Shown here: positions 27,788 to 35,353 of the stretch, in pieces
How positions within the stretch are numbered: position 1 is the stretch's first letter
Layout: each line of letters begins with the position of its first letter
Assembly (NCBI GenBank): GCA_030374735.1
Contig: JASCIV010000147.1
Span: 1 to 38,297, forward strand
Source of the DNA: Gracilaria caudata
Taxonomy: Eukaryota > Rhodophyta > Florideophyceae > Gracilariales > Gracilariaceae
Direction of reading: 5' to 3'
Length of the DNA stretch: 38,297 nucleotides
Translations under genes and position numbers: made by a program
The notes under the pieces: generated by a model
Told to the model about the DNA's origin: nothing
Databases searched by the model: none
Seen by the model: the letters and a program-made list of their open reading frames with translations, nothing else

Positions 27788-28378
27788 ATGACTAGTTACA
27801 TACTTGACGAAAAAACTAAATGGAAATATTTACCATGGGATCAAATAAACCAAAGGGTTGCTGTACTAAAGTATAAAATATACAAAGCTGCGAAAATGTG
27901 TGACAAAAATTTAATATACAAAGCACAAAATAATTTAGTGAATTCTAATGAAGCTAAAATTATGGCAATTCAGCATATATGTCAATCTATAAAAGATTCT
28001 TATATGAACTGGGATAATGAAAACTATAGTATATCAGATATACATAAAACACATATTTTTAGCCTTTTATTTGATTACCAAAGGTCATATAAAATATATA
28101 GATCTTTTCAATCTATGATAGAAAAGATTGAGCAATATATAATCTATTTATGTTTACAACCAGAGTGGAGCATAAAATTCAAGTCTAACTTTGATACAAG
28201 TATATATAATCATATATCATCTCAACTAGAAGGCAAAAATGTTATTTCTTACAATCATACTGATAGTGTAAAAAGCACTTGCTTAATTAATTTCAATTAT
28301 TATATACCAAGTCAATATATTAATATTAAATATATAAAAAAAAAATACAAACATTTCCATATTTTTTTTATAATATAA
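27788..28378 (+). CDS. mat: Intron maturase/reverse transcriptase relic, N-terminal part
   Basis: A 196-residue ORF inside the trnM group II intron. Residues about 12-64 (WKYLPWDQINQRVAVLKYKI, then the conserved helix with NSNEAKIMAIQHI) match the RT-0 region of group II intron maturases, and CLQPEWSIKFKSNFD corresponds to the segment preceding RT-1. The frame ends shortly after a run of ten A (28336-28345), and the homologous sequence continues in the -1 frame. The acidic catalytic motif region of RT-2 is not recognisable. Likely a relic retained for splicing of its own intron, if functional at all. Confidence 0.7.
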   Translation: MTSYILDEKTKWKYLPWDQINQRVAVLKYKIYKAAKMCDKNLIYKAQNNLVNSNEAKIMAIQHICQSIKDSYMNWDNENYSISDIHKTHIFSLLFDYQRSYKIYRSFQSMIEKIEQYIIYLCLQPEWSIKFKSNFDTSIYNHISSQLEGKNVISYNHTDSVKSTCLINFNYYIPSQYINIKYIKKKYKHFHIFFII

Positions 28379-28401
28379 TCAAATGGTTAAGAATACAAAG
28401 T

Positions 28402-29175
28402 TTGAATGAACCGTGTATAATATCTGGTTATTCATCCTTCTTACAACCAGGTGACTTCATATCTTTTAATTATAGAATATATACTTTAATATGTAATGTA
28501 TATTTACATGGGATTGAATGGTTTAATTTTAAATTTATGCCTGTAGCAAGAAGAATTTATAGCATGAAAAGAAATCAAATCTTCAGTCGATATATATCAA
28601 TTAAATACGGATTATGTAATTCAACTAATTTGTATTACAGTGATTTTATTAAAAACTTATATATTGTGTCTAAATCTATACATAGCCATATTAGCTTATA
28701 CATTAATAAAAATAAAAAGTACTTGAGAAGTCAAATTTACTGTTTTTATTGGATAGTAAAAAAAATGCATAAGTTATTAGTTTATGATCTGTATTGGAAT
28801 TTAGAATTAAGTAAAAATACATATAATTACTTAGTATATTGTTGCAAACATTTACTATACAGTAAAGATTCATTAAAACGTTTACGTATCAATAACCATA
28901 TAAAATTAAAACAATTTATACAGCAATTATTCAATTTACTAAAACTTTTTTTTGAATCTTATAATATATTACTATCTTTCGTTATAGTTAAAAAGTTGTA
29001 TAAATTATTTTCTGATATTTTATATTTTTGGTACAAAAAAAAATATAAAAAAGTTTTGAGATTCGAGTTACGTAAATTACATAATTACTGGAATAGTAAA
29101 TTATTTATTGCTTTTATAATCAAAATGAGATTAAACTTACTATATATGACATTTTTACAACAAATTAATAGATAG
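28402..29175 (+). CDS. mat: Intron maturase/reverse transcriptase relic, C-terminal part
   Basis: A 257-residue stretch, listed from a TTG but open from 28330 and without a ribosome binding site, so it is best seen as the continuation of the preceding ORF after a -1 shift. IIKWLRIQSL and NVYLHGIEWF align with the RT-3/RT-4 blocks; the usual PQGG appears only as LQPGD, and the YADD catalytic motif is missing. The C-terminal, lysine-rich helical part with IKLKQFIQQLFN could be maturase domain X. The stop codon abuts domain V directly. It cannot be an active reverse transcriptase; a splicing role is possible. Confidence 0.65.
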   Translation: MNEPCIISGYSSFLQPGDFISFNYRIYTLICNVYLHGIEWFNFKFMPVARRIYSMKRNQIFSRYISIKYGLCNSTNLYYSDFIKNLYIVSKSIHSHISLYINKNKKYLRSQIYCFYWIVKKMHKLLVYDLYWNLELSKNTYNYLVYCCKHLLYSKDSLKRLRINNHIKLKQFIQQLFNLLKLFFESYNILLSFVIVKKLYKLFSDILYFWYKKKYKKVLRFELRKLHNYWNSKLFIAFIIKMRLNLLYMTFLQQINR

Positions 29176-29313
29176 TAGCCGTATGAAGTGAAAATTTCAA
29201 GTACGGTTTTGTAAGAGAGGTTTTTAAAGAAATCGACTCTAATAATCCGCCATCTTATTAAGGACGTCGCTGGTTCGAATCCAGCCAGATGCAATCTAGA
29301 TTTATTTCATTGA

Positions 29314-29385
29314 AGCGGGTAGCGGGAATCGAACCCGCATCATTAGCTTGGAAGGCTAAGGTTTTACCACTAAACTATACCCGCT
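29314..29385 (-). tRNA. trnG: tRNA-Gly (UCC)
   Basis: 72 bases on the minus strand: acceptor AGCGGGT with the matching ACCCGCT, anticodon stem TTAGC/GCTAA with loop CTTCCAA, so the anticodon is UCC (glycine). The T arm GCGGG-TTCGATT-CCCGC is perfect. It lies 20 bases after trnM exon 2, on the opposite strand. No intron is present, unlike trnG(UCC) of land plant plastids. Confidence 0.95.
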
Positions 29386-29458
29386 AATAATCTAATAGTA
29401 TCATATATTTTAGTATTGTGGTTAAAAGTTTTTTTACTGTTATTTGTTCAATTTATAT

Positions 29459-30004
29459 TTAGTTTATACCTTCAAGTACAACTCCCAAAAATTTTGCTAA
29501 GGATGCTGCTCGTTCTTCTATTTCTGATAAAAGCATAGGTTGACCAACTTGTGTTAAAGGTATTTCTCTATTATCTTTTGTTTTTAAATAAATTTCTCTT
29601 TTAGGTGTTAATCCTTCTTGTATACTAACTTTAATAGAATAAATCTCATTTATTTGATATTCTAATTGTAAAACACGATTTTTGCCTGGAAAGCCTAAGC
29701 GAAATATAGTAATTAATCCACGATCACGATTGAATTCATTGTAGCCAGAGCCTACATTCCATATAATAGTTAACCATAAAAATAAACTAATAAATATAGC
29801 AGCTGTTCCATAAAATGTCATAATTATACCTTGAGGTAAGAATAACAAATCAGTAGATTTTGTGAAAGGCAATAATTCTATTTTAAAATAACTAGATAAA
29901 CCAACTAAAAAAAAACTTAATCCGCCTGTGAAAATTATTGTAGCCCAACAATAATTGCTGATTCGTCGAGATCCTAATATCTTGTCTATCTTAATTTGAG
30001 GCAT
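29459..30004 (-). CDS. ycf4: Photosystem I assembly protein Ycf4
   Basis: A thylakoid membrane protein of 181 residues that acts as a scaffold for PSI assembly. Two transmembrane segments lie at about 20-45 and 60-85 (GGLSFFLVGLSSYF and FYGTAAIFISLFLWLTIIWNVGSGYNEF). The family pattern continues with IFRLGFPGKNRVLQL, IKVSIQEGLTPKREIYL and the C-terminal EERAASLAKFLGVVLEG. It shares its strand with petL, 108 bases upstream. Confidence 0.97.
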   Translation of the reverse strand: MPQIKIDKILGSRRISNYCWATIIFTGGLSFFLVGLSSYFKIELLPFTKSTDLLFLPQGIIMTFYGTAAIFISLFLWLTIIWNVGSGYNEFNRDRGLITIFRLGFPGKNRVLQLEYQINEIYSIKVSIQEGLTPKREIYLKTKDNREIPLTQVGQPMLLSEIEERAASLAKFLGVVLEGIN

Positions 30005-30112
30005 AGTATAAAAATGTAGTTTTTAAATGTAAAAGTTGGATTAAGGAATTACTTGAGTATCAAAAGATTGGCTTTTGATACATATATTTATTTTTGTGTA
30101 TAATTAATTTGC

Positions 30113-30208
30113 CTATATTAATCTAATTGACTGTAAACCAAAATATAAGCTTAGTGCTAATCCAGTAAATATGGTTGTAAATAGTATATAGCTAATAAAA
30201 ACATGCAT
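30113..30208 (-). CDS. petL: Cytochrome b6f subunit VI (PetL)
   Basis: A 31-residue ORF with a single membrane helix: MHVFISYILFTTIFTGLALS, then LYFGLQSIRLI. The C-terminal FGLQxIxLI ending is the PetL (ycf7) signature, and the length matches. It lies on the same strand as ycf4, so both may be cotranscribed. The start is chosen at 30208; a second ATG four bases later is in another frame. Confidence 0.85.
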   Translation of the reverse strand: MHVFISYILFTTIFTGLALSLYFGLQSIRLI

Positions 30209-30455
30209 AGTATGATTAAAACTCCTTTGGTAATTGATTGTTTGAGATATATAGATTTATTAATATAATTAGAGTCATATATAACAATAAGATTATTATA
30301 GAATATAATTGTTTATTGTTGATATTAAAATAATACTAATTATTAGTATTAATATATAGAATTTAATATAATGAAATCAAGTCTATAGTTTATTATATAA
30401 ATTCGATGGATTATAATTACTTATATATTATTTATTACTTCTGGAGAACAGAATT

Positions 30456-30908
30456 ATGTCAGATTTTATTCAATCATATAATAATGATCCTTTTGTAGGC
30501 AATTTATCAACTCCTGTTAGTACTTCAACATTTACTAAAGGTTTATTAAGTAACTTGCCTGCTTACAGAAGAGGCCTTTCTCCTCTCTTAAGAGGCTTAG
30601 AAATTGGGATGGCTCATGGTTATTTTTTGGTTGGTCCTTTTGATAAGTTAGGTCCTTTAAGAAATACAGATGTAGCTTTATTATCAGGCTTTTTATCTTC
30701 TGTAGGATTAATTATTATTTTGACTGTATGTTTATCAATGTATGGTAATGTTTCATTTGATAAAAATGATTCAAAAGACATACTACAGACATCAGAAGGA
30801 TGGGGACAATTTACAGCTGGTTTTTTGGTTGGAGCTGTAGGTGGATCAGGTTTTGCTTATTTACTTTTAGCTAATATACCTATTTTACAAAATCTTGGAT
30901 TAAGCTAA
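30456..30908 (+). CDS. psaL: Photosystem I subunit XI (PsaL)
   Basis: A membrane subunit of PSI of 150 residues, needed for trimer formation in cyanobacteria. The protein has the conserved N-terminal PFVGNLSTPVSTSTF, then NLPAYRRGLSPLLRGLEIGMAHGYFLVGPF, where the conserved glutamate and histidine sit near bound chlorophyll. The two further hydrophobic segments end at LLLANIPILQNLGL. The ATG has a GGAGA ribosome binding site upstream. Plastid-encoded psaL is a red-lineage trait. Confidence 0.98.
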   Translation: MSDFIQSYNNDPFVGNLSTPVSTSTFTKGLLSNLPAYRRGLSPLLRGLEIGMAHGYFLVGPFDKLGPLRNTDVALLSGFLSSVGLIIILTVCLSMYGNVSFDKNDSKDILQTSEGWGQFTAGFLVGAVGGSGFAYLLLANIPILQNLGLS

Positions 30909-30973
30909 ATTTTGATAAATGCTTACTAAGATTTAATTGTTTCAATAAATGTAGTATTTTATTTTTTATAACA

Positions 30974-31046
30974 AGCTAGTAAGGGGACTTGAACCCATAA
31001 CCTGCTGATTACAAATCAGCTGCTCTACCAGTTGAGCTATACTAGC
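30974..31046 (-). tRNA. trnT: tRNA-Thr (UGU)
   Basis: 73 bases on the minus strand with acceptor GCTAGTA/TACTAGC and discriminator T. The anticodon stem GCTGA/TCAGC carries loop TTTGTAA, so the anticodon is UGU (threonine). The D arm AGCTCAACTGGTAGAGC and T arm TGGGTTCAAGTCCC are standard. Confidence 0.94.
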
Positions 31047-31058
31047 ATTTTAGAGTTT

Positions 31059-31102
31059 TAAGATGGTAATACAAAAATTAACGTAGTACCATCTTATTTT
31101 TT
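31059..31102. terminator. Hairpin between trnT and the small minus-strand ORF
   Basis: TAAGATGGTA (31059-31068) and TACCATCTTA (31087-31096) make a perfect 10-bp stem with an 18-base loop, followed on the plus strand by six T. It could stop plus-strand transcripts from psaL, or mark the 3' end of the minus-strand ORF at 31111. Confidence 0.55.
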
Positions 31103-31110
31103 AATATTAA

Positions 31111-31293
31111 TTAACTAACTTCATTTCCATTTTGATTTTTGATCTCTAAGGAAGTTGAATTGCAGTCTATATAATAATGAATTGTTTCATCAAAACAAGT
31201 TGAAGACCAACCTATAGGTGTTTCTAATGATAGATCGTCTATATCTGAATCATCGTTTATGTTCATATGATTAATATACTGTAGTGATTCCAT
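31111..31293 (-). CDS. Small acidic ORF of unknown function
   Basis: A 60-residue ORF that I do not recognise. The protein is acidic (NDDSDIDDLSLETPIGWSS near the middle) and has two cysteines (about residues 33 and 44), no signal peptide and no membrane segment. The frame is open upstream to an ATG at 31329, but the ATG at 31293 has a GGGAGA ribosome binding site seven bases before it, so I chose that start. It lies upstream of trnT and downstream of rpl28 on the same strand, closed by a hairpin. The ribosome binding site and position suggest a real gene. Confidence 0.5.
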   Translation of the reverse strand: MESLQYINHMNINDDSDIDDLSLETPIGWSSTCFDETIHYYIDCNSTSLEIKNQNGNEVS

Positions 31294-31404
31294 AATTTTT
31301 TCTCCCATTACTCTCTGTTTAAATAGCATTATATATTATAAATAGTATCATACTATATTTAAATTGTCACTACTTATAGTTGATTTTTAATAAAAAATAT
31401 AGAC

Positions 31405-31599
31405 TCATATATTAAATTTATGTAAAGATTTTATTGCTTTTGTACATATTTTTATTTTAATCCATCGTTTTTGTTTATATGACCATATTTTTTTAGTTTG
31501 TAGGTTAATATTTTGTACTTTTTTAGTTCTTACATGCGAATGCGAGATTTTATAACCATTATTTGGTTTTTTGAATGTTAACATACATTTTTTTACCAT
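31405..31599 (-). CDS. rpl28: 50S ribosomal protein L28
   Basis: A small basic large-subunit protein of 64 residues. MVKKCMLTFKKPNNGYKISH and SHVRTKKVQNINLQTKKIWS with the terminal TKAIKSLHKF match L28. The frame continues upstream to a TTG at 31614, but ATG 31599 gives the family start VKKC. Between trxA and the small acidic ORF on the same strand. Confidence 0.93.
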   Translation of the reverse strand: MVKKCMLTFKKPNNGYKISHSHVRTKKVQNINLQTKKIWSYKQKRWIKIKICTKAIKSLHKFNI

Positions 31600-31666
31600 A
31601 TTATTATTTTTCAATCCTTAACTTTTTGTCAATTGTATTTATGTTAAATTTCATTATTGACTATCT

Positions 31667-31990
31667 TTACTTAATATATTTCTTTAAAGTGATTGCAAGA
31701 GTTGATTTCGGAATAGCTCCAATTACAGTATCAACTCGTTGACCTTCTACAAAAATCATTAGTGTAGGTATGCTTCTTATTCCATATTCACTAGCTGTGC
31801 TAGGATTTTCATCTGTATTAAGTGTAACAACTTTGAGTTTATCTTTATATTCATTAGCTATTTGATCTATTATTGGTGCAACCATACGACATGGACCACA
31901 CCAAGGAGCCCAAAAATCTACTAATACTGGACAACTCGATTTTATTACTTCTTCATGAAATGAAGCATCAATAACTTGTGGTACAGACAA
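31667..31990 (-). CDS. trxA: Thioredoxin
   Basis: A 107-residue stromal thioredoxin that reduces target disulfides. The active site WCGPCR is preceded by the strand LVDFWAPW and followed by the conserved cis-proline region IRSIPTLMIF. The start is TTG: AAAGGAGA lies about eight bases upstream and no ATG is available, while the protein begins SVPQVIDASFHEEV as other plastid thioredoxins do. Plastid-encoded trxA is a red algal trait. Confidence 0.97.
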   Translation of the reverse strand: MSVPQVIDASFHEEVIKSSCPVLVDFWAPWCGPCRMVAPIIDQIANEYKDKLKVVTLNTDENPSTASEYGIRSIPTLMIFVEGQRVDTVIGAIPKSTLAITLKKYIK

Positions 31991-32308
31991 TTTATTTATC
32001 TCCTTTATTTCTTACTTGAAAAATATTAGCATAAAAAATAGTACATTTACCAATATTGGTATTTGATTATATATATTCTTTATATTATATATTTTTGATA
32101 TTAATAAAAATTATCATTACTATAAATAATTTTGCAATTATTTGATTCATATATAATGGTAAATTTATATATAAGGTTAATCAAACATAATATACTAAGC
32201 ATAATAATATTATGAAGCTAAGTTAATGTTAAAGATATGCTTTGTACTCTAATATTAACTAGTCGACTAACAACCTAATGATACTGCCTTAAATTCAAGG
32301 AGGAATAA
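31991..32308 (+). promoter_or_regulatory. rbcL upstream region
   Basis: 318 bases without a gene between divergent trxA and rbcL. A possible -10 box TATAAT lies at 32152-32157 with TTGCAA at 32132-32137, but the 14-base spacing is short for a standard promoter. The rbcL ribosome binding site AAGGAGG is at about 32298-32304, six bases before the ATG. I see no other clear element. Confidence 0.3.
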
Positions 32309-33775
32309 ATGTCTCAATCTGTAGAAGAACGGACAAGAATTAAGAATGAACGCTACGAGTCTGGTGTAATTCCATATGCAAAAATGGGATACTGGGACCC
32401 TAATTATGTAGTTAAAGATACAGACGTACTAGCTTTATTTCGTGTTAGTCCACAACCAGGTGTTGATCCAGTAGAAGCATCTGCTGCAGTTGCAGGTGAA
32501 TCATCTACGGCTACTTGGACTGTTGTATGGACAGATTTATTAACAGCTTGTGACTTATATAGAGCTAAAGCCTATAAAGTAGATGCTGTTCCAAATACTA
32601 CAGATCAGTATTTTGCTTTTATTGCATATGATATAGATTTGTTTGAAGAAGGTTCTATTGCTAACTTAACAGCTTCAATTATTGGTAATGTATTCGGTTT
32701 TAAAGCAGTAAAAGCTCTACGATTAGAAGACATGCGCATACCAGTTGCTTACTTAAAAACTTTCCAAGGCCCTGCTACTGGACTAGTAGTAGAACGTGAA
32801 CGTATGGATAAATTTGGTCGTCCGTTTTTAGGTGCAACAGTGAAACCTAAATTAGGTCTTTCTGGTAAAAATTATGGTAGAGTTGTATATGAAGGTCTTA
32901 AAGGTGGTTTAGACTTCTTAAAAGATGATGAAAATATTAACTCTCAGCCTTTCATGCGTTGGAAAGAAAGATTTTTATACTCAATGGAAGGTGTAAATAG
33001 ATCAATTGCAGCAACTGGTGAGGTTAAAGGACATTATATGAATGTCACAGCTGCTACAATGGAAGATATGTATGAAAGAGCTGAATTTGCCAAGCAATTA
33101 GGAACAGTCATTATTATGATTGATCTTGTTATTGGTTATACAGCAATTCAAACTATGGCTATATGGGCGCGTAAAAATGATATGATTTTACATTTACATC
33201 GTGCTGGCAATTCAACTTATTCTCGTCAAAAAATTCATGGAATGAATTTCCGTGTTATTTGCAAATGGATGCGTATGGCTGGTGTAGACCATATTCATGC
33301 TGGAACTGTAGTAGGTAAGCTAGAAGGTGATCCGTTGATGATTAGAGGGTTTTATAATACTTTACTACAGACACATTTAGAAGTTAATTTACCTCAAGGT
33401 ATATTTTTTGAACAAGATTGGGCTTCTCTACGTAAAGTTACGCCTGTTGCTTCAGGTGGTATTCACTGCGGACAGATGCATCAGCTGCTAGATTATTTAG
33501 GTAATGATGTTGTTCTTCAATTTGGAGGTGGTACAATAGGTCATCCAGATGGTATACAGGCTGGTGCAACAGCTAATCGTGTAGCATTAGAAGCTATGGT
33601 GCTAGCTCGTAATGAAAGCCGTGATTATGTTGCAGAAGGACCACAAATTTTACGTGATGCTGCTAAAACATGTGGCCCTTTACAAACTGCTTTAGACCTA
33701 TGGAAAGATATTAGTTTTAATTATACTTCTACAGATACAGCTGATTTTGTCGAAACTCCAACAGCTAATGTATAA
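32309..33775 (+). CDS. rbcL: Rubisco large subunit, red type (form ID)
   Basis: Catalytic subunit of ribulose-1,5-bisphosphate carboxylase, 488 residues. The N-terminal RIKNERYESGVIPYAKMGYW is specific to the red-type form. The active site is intact: GATVKPKLGLSGKNYGRVVYEGLKGG with the first catalytic lysine, GGLDFLKDDENINSQPF with the carbamylated lysine and metal ligands, and HRAGNSTYSRQKIHGMNFRV with the loop. A strong AAGGAGG site precedes the ATG. rbcS and cbbX follow on the same strand, the standard red-lineage cluster. Confidence 0.99.
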   Translation: MSQSVEERTRIKNERYESGVIPYAKMGYWDPNYVVKDTDVLALFRVSPQPGVDPVEASAAVAGESSTATWTVVWTDLLTACDLYRAKAYKVDAVPNTTDQYFAFIAYDIDLFEEGSIANLTASIIGNVFGFKAVKALRLEDMRIPVAYLKTFQGPATGLVVERERMDKFGRPFLGATVKPKLGLSGKNYGRVVYEGLKGGLDFLKDDENINSQPFMRWKERFLYSMEGVNRSIAATGEVKGHYMNVTAATMEDMYERAEFAKQLGTVIIMIDLVIGYTAIQTMAIWARKNDMILHLHRAGNSTYSRQKIHGMNFRVICKWMRMAGVDHIHAGTVVGKLEGDPLMIRGFYNTLLQTHLEVNLPQGIFFEQDWASLRKVTPVASGGIHCGQMHQLLDYLGNDVVLQFGGGTIGHPDGIQAGATANRVALEAMVLARNESRDYVAEGPQILRDAAKTCGPLQTALDLWKDISFNYTSTDTADFVETPTANV

Positions 33776-33805
33776 TATATATCTATTCTTTATCTTGTGA
33801 TCATA

Positions 33806-33835
33806 TTTATTTTCATTAGATATAATGAAAATAAA
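33806..33835 (+). promoter_or_regulatory. Perfect hairpin between rbcL and rbcS
   Basis: TTTATTTTCATTA (33806-33818) and TAATGAAAATAAA (33823-33835) pair over 13 bases around a GATA loop. No T run follows, so it fits a processing or mRNA-stability element between the two Rubisco genes better than a terminator. Confidence 0.5.
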
Positions 33836-33885
33836 ATGTTAATTATTTTTAACAGATATAAAAATATTATAAGGAGTATTTAATA

Positions 33886-34302
33886 GTGAGATTAACACAA
33901 GGAACTTTCTCTTTCATTCCAGACCTTACAGATGATCAAATTACTAAACAGATTCAATATGCTATTGCACAAAATTGGTCTGTTAGTATTGAATATACAG
34001 AGGATCCGCATCCGCGTAATAATTATTGGGAATTATGGGGACTACCATTATTTGATATTAAAGATCCTGCAACTGTACTATTTGAAATAAACAGCTGTCG
34101 TAAACAGTATCCAAATTTGTATATCAAACTTAATGCGTTTGATAATACTAGAGGAACAGAAAGTTGTGTGCTATCATTTATTATTAATAGACCAGCTTAT
34201 GAACCAGGTTTTGAATTGGTTAGAACAGAAGATGATGGTAGAAATCAAAGATATAGCTTCCGCAGTTATGCGACAGCTAAACCAGAAGGTTCTAGATATT
34301 AA
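33886..34302 (+). CDS. rbcS: Rubisco small subunit, red type
   Basis: A 138-residue small subunit that completes the L8S8 holoenzyme. The beginning RLTQGTFSFIPDLTDDQI and the C-terminal extension with YSFRSYATAKPEGSRY, which forms an additional beta hairpin in red-type Rubisco, identify the form ID version. The start is GTG, seven bases after AAGGAG, and no ATG fits. Cotranscription with rbcL is very likely. Confidence 0.98.
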   Translation: MRLTQGTFSFIPDLTDDQITKQIQYAIAQNWSVSIEYTEDPHPRNNYWELWGLPLFDIKDPATVLFEINSCRKQYPNLYIKLNAFDNTRGTESCVLSFIINRPAYEPGFELVRTEDDGRNQRYSFRSYATAKPEGSRY

Positions 34303-34317
34303 TTTAAGTTAATAATA

Positions 34318-34350
34318 TAAAAAGAGATTAGTTAAATTAATCTCTTTTTA
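34318..34350 (+). terminator. Terminator after rbcS
   Basis: TAAAAAGAGATTA (34318-34330) and TAATCTCTTTTTA (34338-34350) form a perfect 13-bp stem with a 7-base loop; the 3' arm ends in a T run. It sits 16 bases after the rbcS stop and 52 bases before cbbX, so it could end most rbcLS transcripts and lower cbbX expression. Confidence 0.72.
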
Positions 34351-34401
34351 TACTATTATATTTGATAATTAAGCAATTTATGAAGAAATAAAAATAAAAA
34401 T

Positions 34402-35277
34402 ATGATTGATAATACTTTAGTAAATTTACAAGAAGAATATCATAAAACTCAAATACAAGAAGTTTTAGATGAGTTGCAACAAGAGTTAGTAGGTCTTCAG
34501 CCAGTAAAAACAAGAATTAAAGAAATAGCTGCTTTATTACTAGTTGACAGATTAAGAAATAACTTAGGTTTAGTATCTGGAAGTCCTGGATTACATATGT
34601 CTTTTACTGGTAGTCCTGGTACAGGTAAAACAACAGTAGCCATGAAGATGTCTGATATTTTACACAGATTAGGTTATATTAGAAGAGGACATTTATTAAC
34701 TGTAACTAGAGATGATCTTGTAGGTCAGTATATTGGTCATACAGCTCCAAAAACAAAAGAAGTATTAAAGCAAGCTATGGGAGGAGTTCTATTTATTGAT
34801 GAAGCTTACTATCTATATAAACCAGATAATGAGAGAGATTATGGAGCAGAAGCTATAGAAATTTTACTACAAGTCATGGAAAATCAAAGAGATGATTTAG
34901 TAGTCATTTTTGCTGGATATAAAGATAGAATGGATAAATTTTATGAATCTAATCCAGGTTTATCGTCAAGAGTAACCAATCATGTAGATTTTCCAGACTA
35001 TACAGCTGAAGAATTATTGGCTATAGCTAAGCTAATGTTAGAAGAACAACAATATCGTTTTGCACCAGAGGCAGATAAAGTTCTTTTAGAATATGCTGGA
35101 AGACGCATGAAACAGCCTCATTTTGCAAATGCTCGGAGTATACGTAATGCAATTGATAGAGCTAGAATGAGACAAGCAAATAGGATTTTTATTAGTGGAG
35201 ACAAAATTTTAACTAAAAATGACTTAGTCACAATTAAAGCAGAAGATATATTAAAAAGTCGTTTATTTAACCAATAA
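34402..35277 (+). CDS. cbbX: Red-type Rubisco activase CbbX
   Basis: AAA+ ATPase of 291 residues that remodels inhibited red-type Rubisco by pulling on the large-subunit C terminus. Walker A GSPGTGKT is at about 70-77, the pore-loop region VGQYIGHTAPKTKEVL follows, Walker B GGVLFIDEAYYLY is near 128-140 and sensor/arginine segments (GYKDRMDKF, PGLSSRVTNHVDF) are intact. It completes the rbcL-rbcS-cbbX cluster. Older name cfxQ. Confidence 0.98.
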   Translation: MIDNTLVNLQEEYHKTQIQEVLDELQQELVGLQPVKTRIKEIAALLLVDRLRNNLGLVSGSPGLHMSFTGSPGTGKTTVAMKMSDILHRLGYIRRGHLLTVTRDDLVGQYIGHTAPKTKEVLKQAMGGVLFIDEAYYLYKPDNERDYGAEAIEILLQVMENQRDDLVVIFAGYKDRMDKFYESNPGLSSRVTNHVDFPDYTAEELLAIAKLMLEEQQYRFAPEADKVLLEYAGRRMKQPHFANARSIRNAIDRARMRQANRIFISGDKILTKNDLVTIKAEDILKSRLFNQ

Positions 35278-35353
35278 ATAATACTCCTATATATAGTATA
35301 TTTCATTGACAAAGTATAATTTTTCATATACCATAAACCTTAATAGAAATTAT

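Larger units (their letters stand above)
27191..29243 (+). other. Group II intron in trnM
   Basis: A 2053-base group II intron. It starts with GTGTGACC, the 5' consensus, and ends CTCTAAT, with the AY end. Domain V (29176-29209) is nearly perfect: AGCCGTATG and GTACGGTT arms closed by GAAA. Domain VI follows (about 29211-29243) with an unpaired A eight bases from the 3' end as the likely branch point. IBS1 would be ACTCAT at the end of exon 1; ATGAGT occurs at 27340-27345 and 27509-27514 as EBS1 candidates. Bases 27191-27787 hold domains I-III with no gene. The maturase relic fills domain IV. Confidence 0.88.
27154..29293 (+). tRNA. trnM: tRNA-Met (CAU), split by a group II intron
   Basis: Exon 1 is 27154-27190 and exon 2 is 29244-29293. 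Joined they give 87 bases with acceptor GCATCTG/CAGATGC, discriminator A, T arm GCTGG-TTCGAAT-CCAGC and an anticodon stem GCGGA/TCCGC with loop CTCATAA, so the anticodon is CAU. The intron interrupts the loop between positions 36 and 37. The variable region (CATCTTATTAAGGACGTC) is about 18 bases, which is class II, normally seen in Leu, Ser or bacterial Tyr tRNAs. The D arm and anticodon stem look Tyr-like. An intron-containing trnM in florideophyte plastids is known to me, but the class II body makes the identity worth checking. Confidence 0.8.

Noticed and set aside
28402..28404. TTG at 28402 as a true start of a separate maturase gene
   Set aside because: There is no ribosome binding site, and the homology to RT-3 begins upstream of it in the same frame.
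29085..29294. Minus-strand ORF of 69 codons over the end of the intron and trnM exon 2
   Set aside because: It begins inside the tRNA exon and runs through domains V and VI; the residues LAGFEPATS are the well-known spurious translation of a tRNA T arm.
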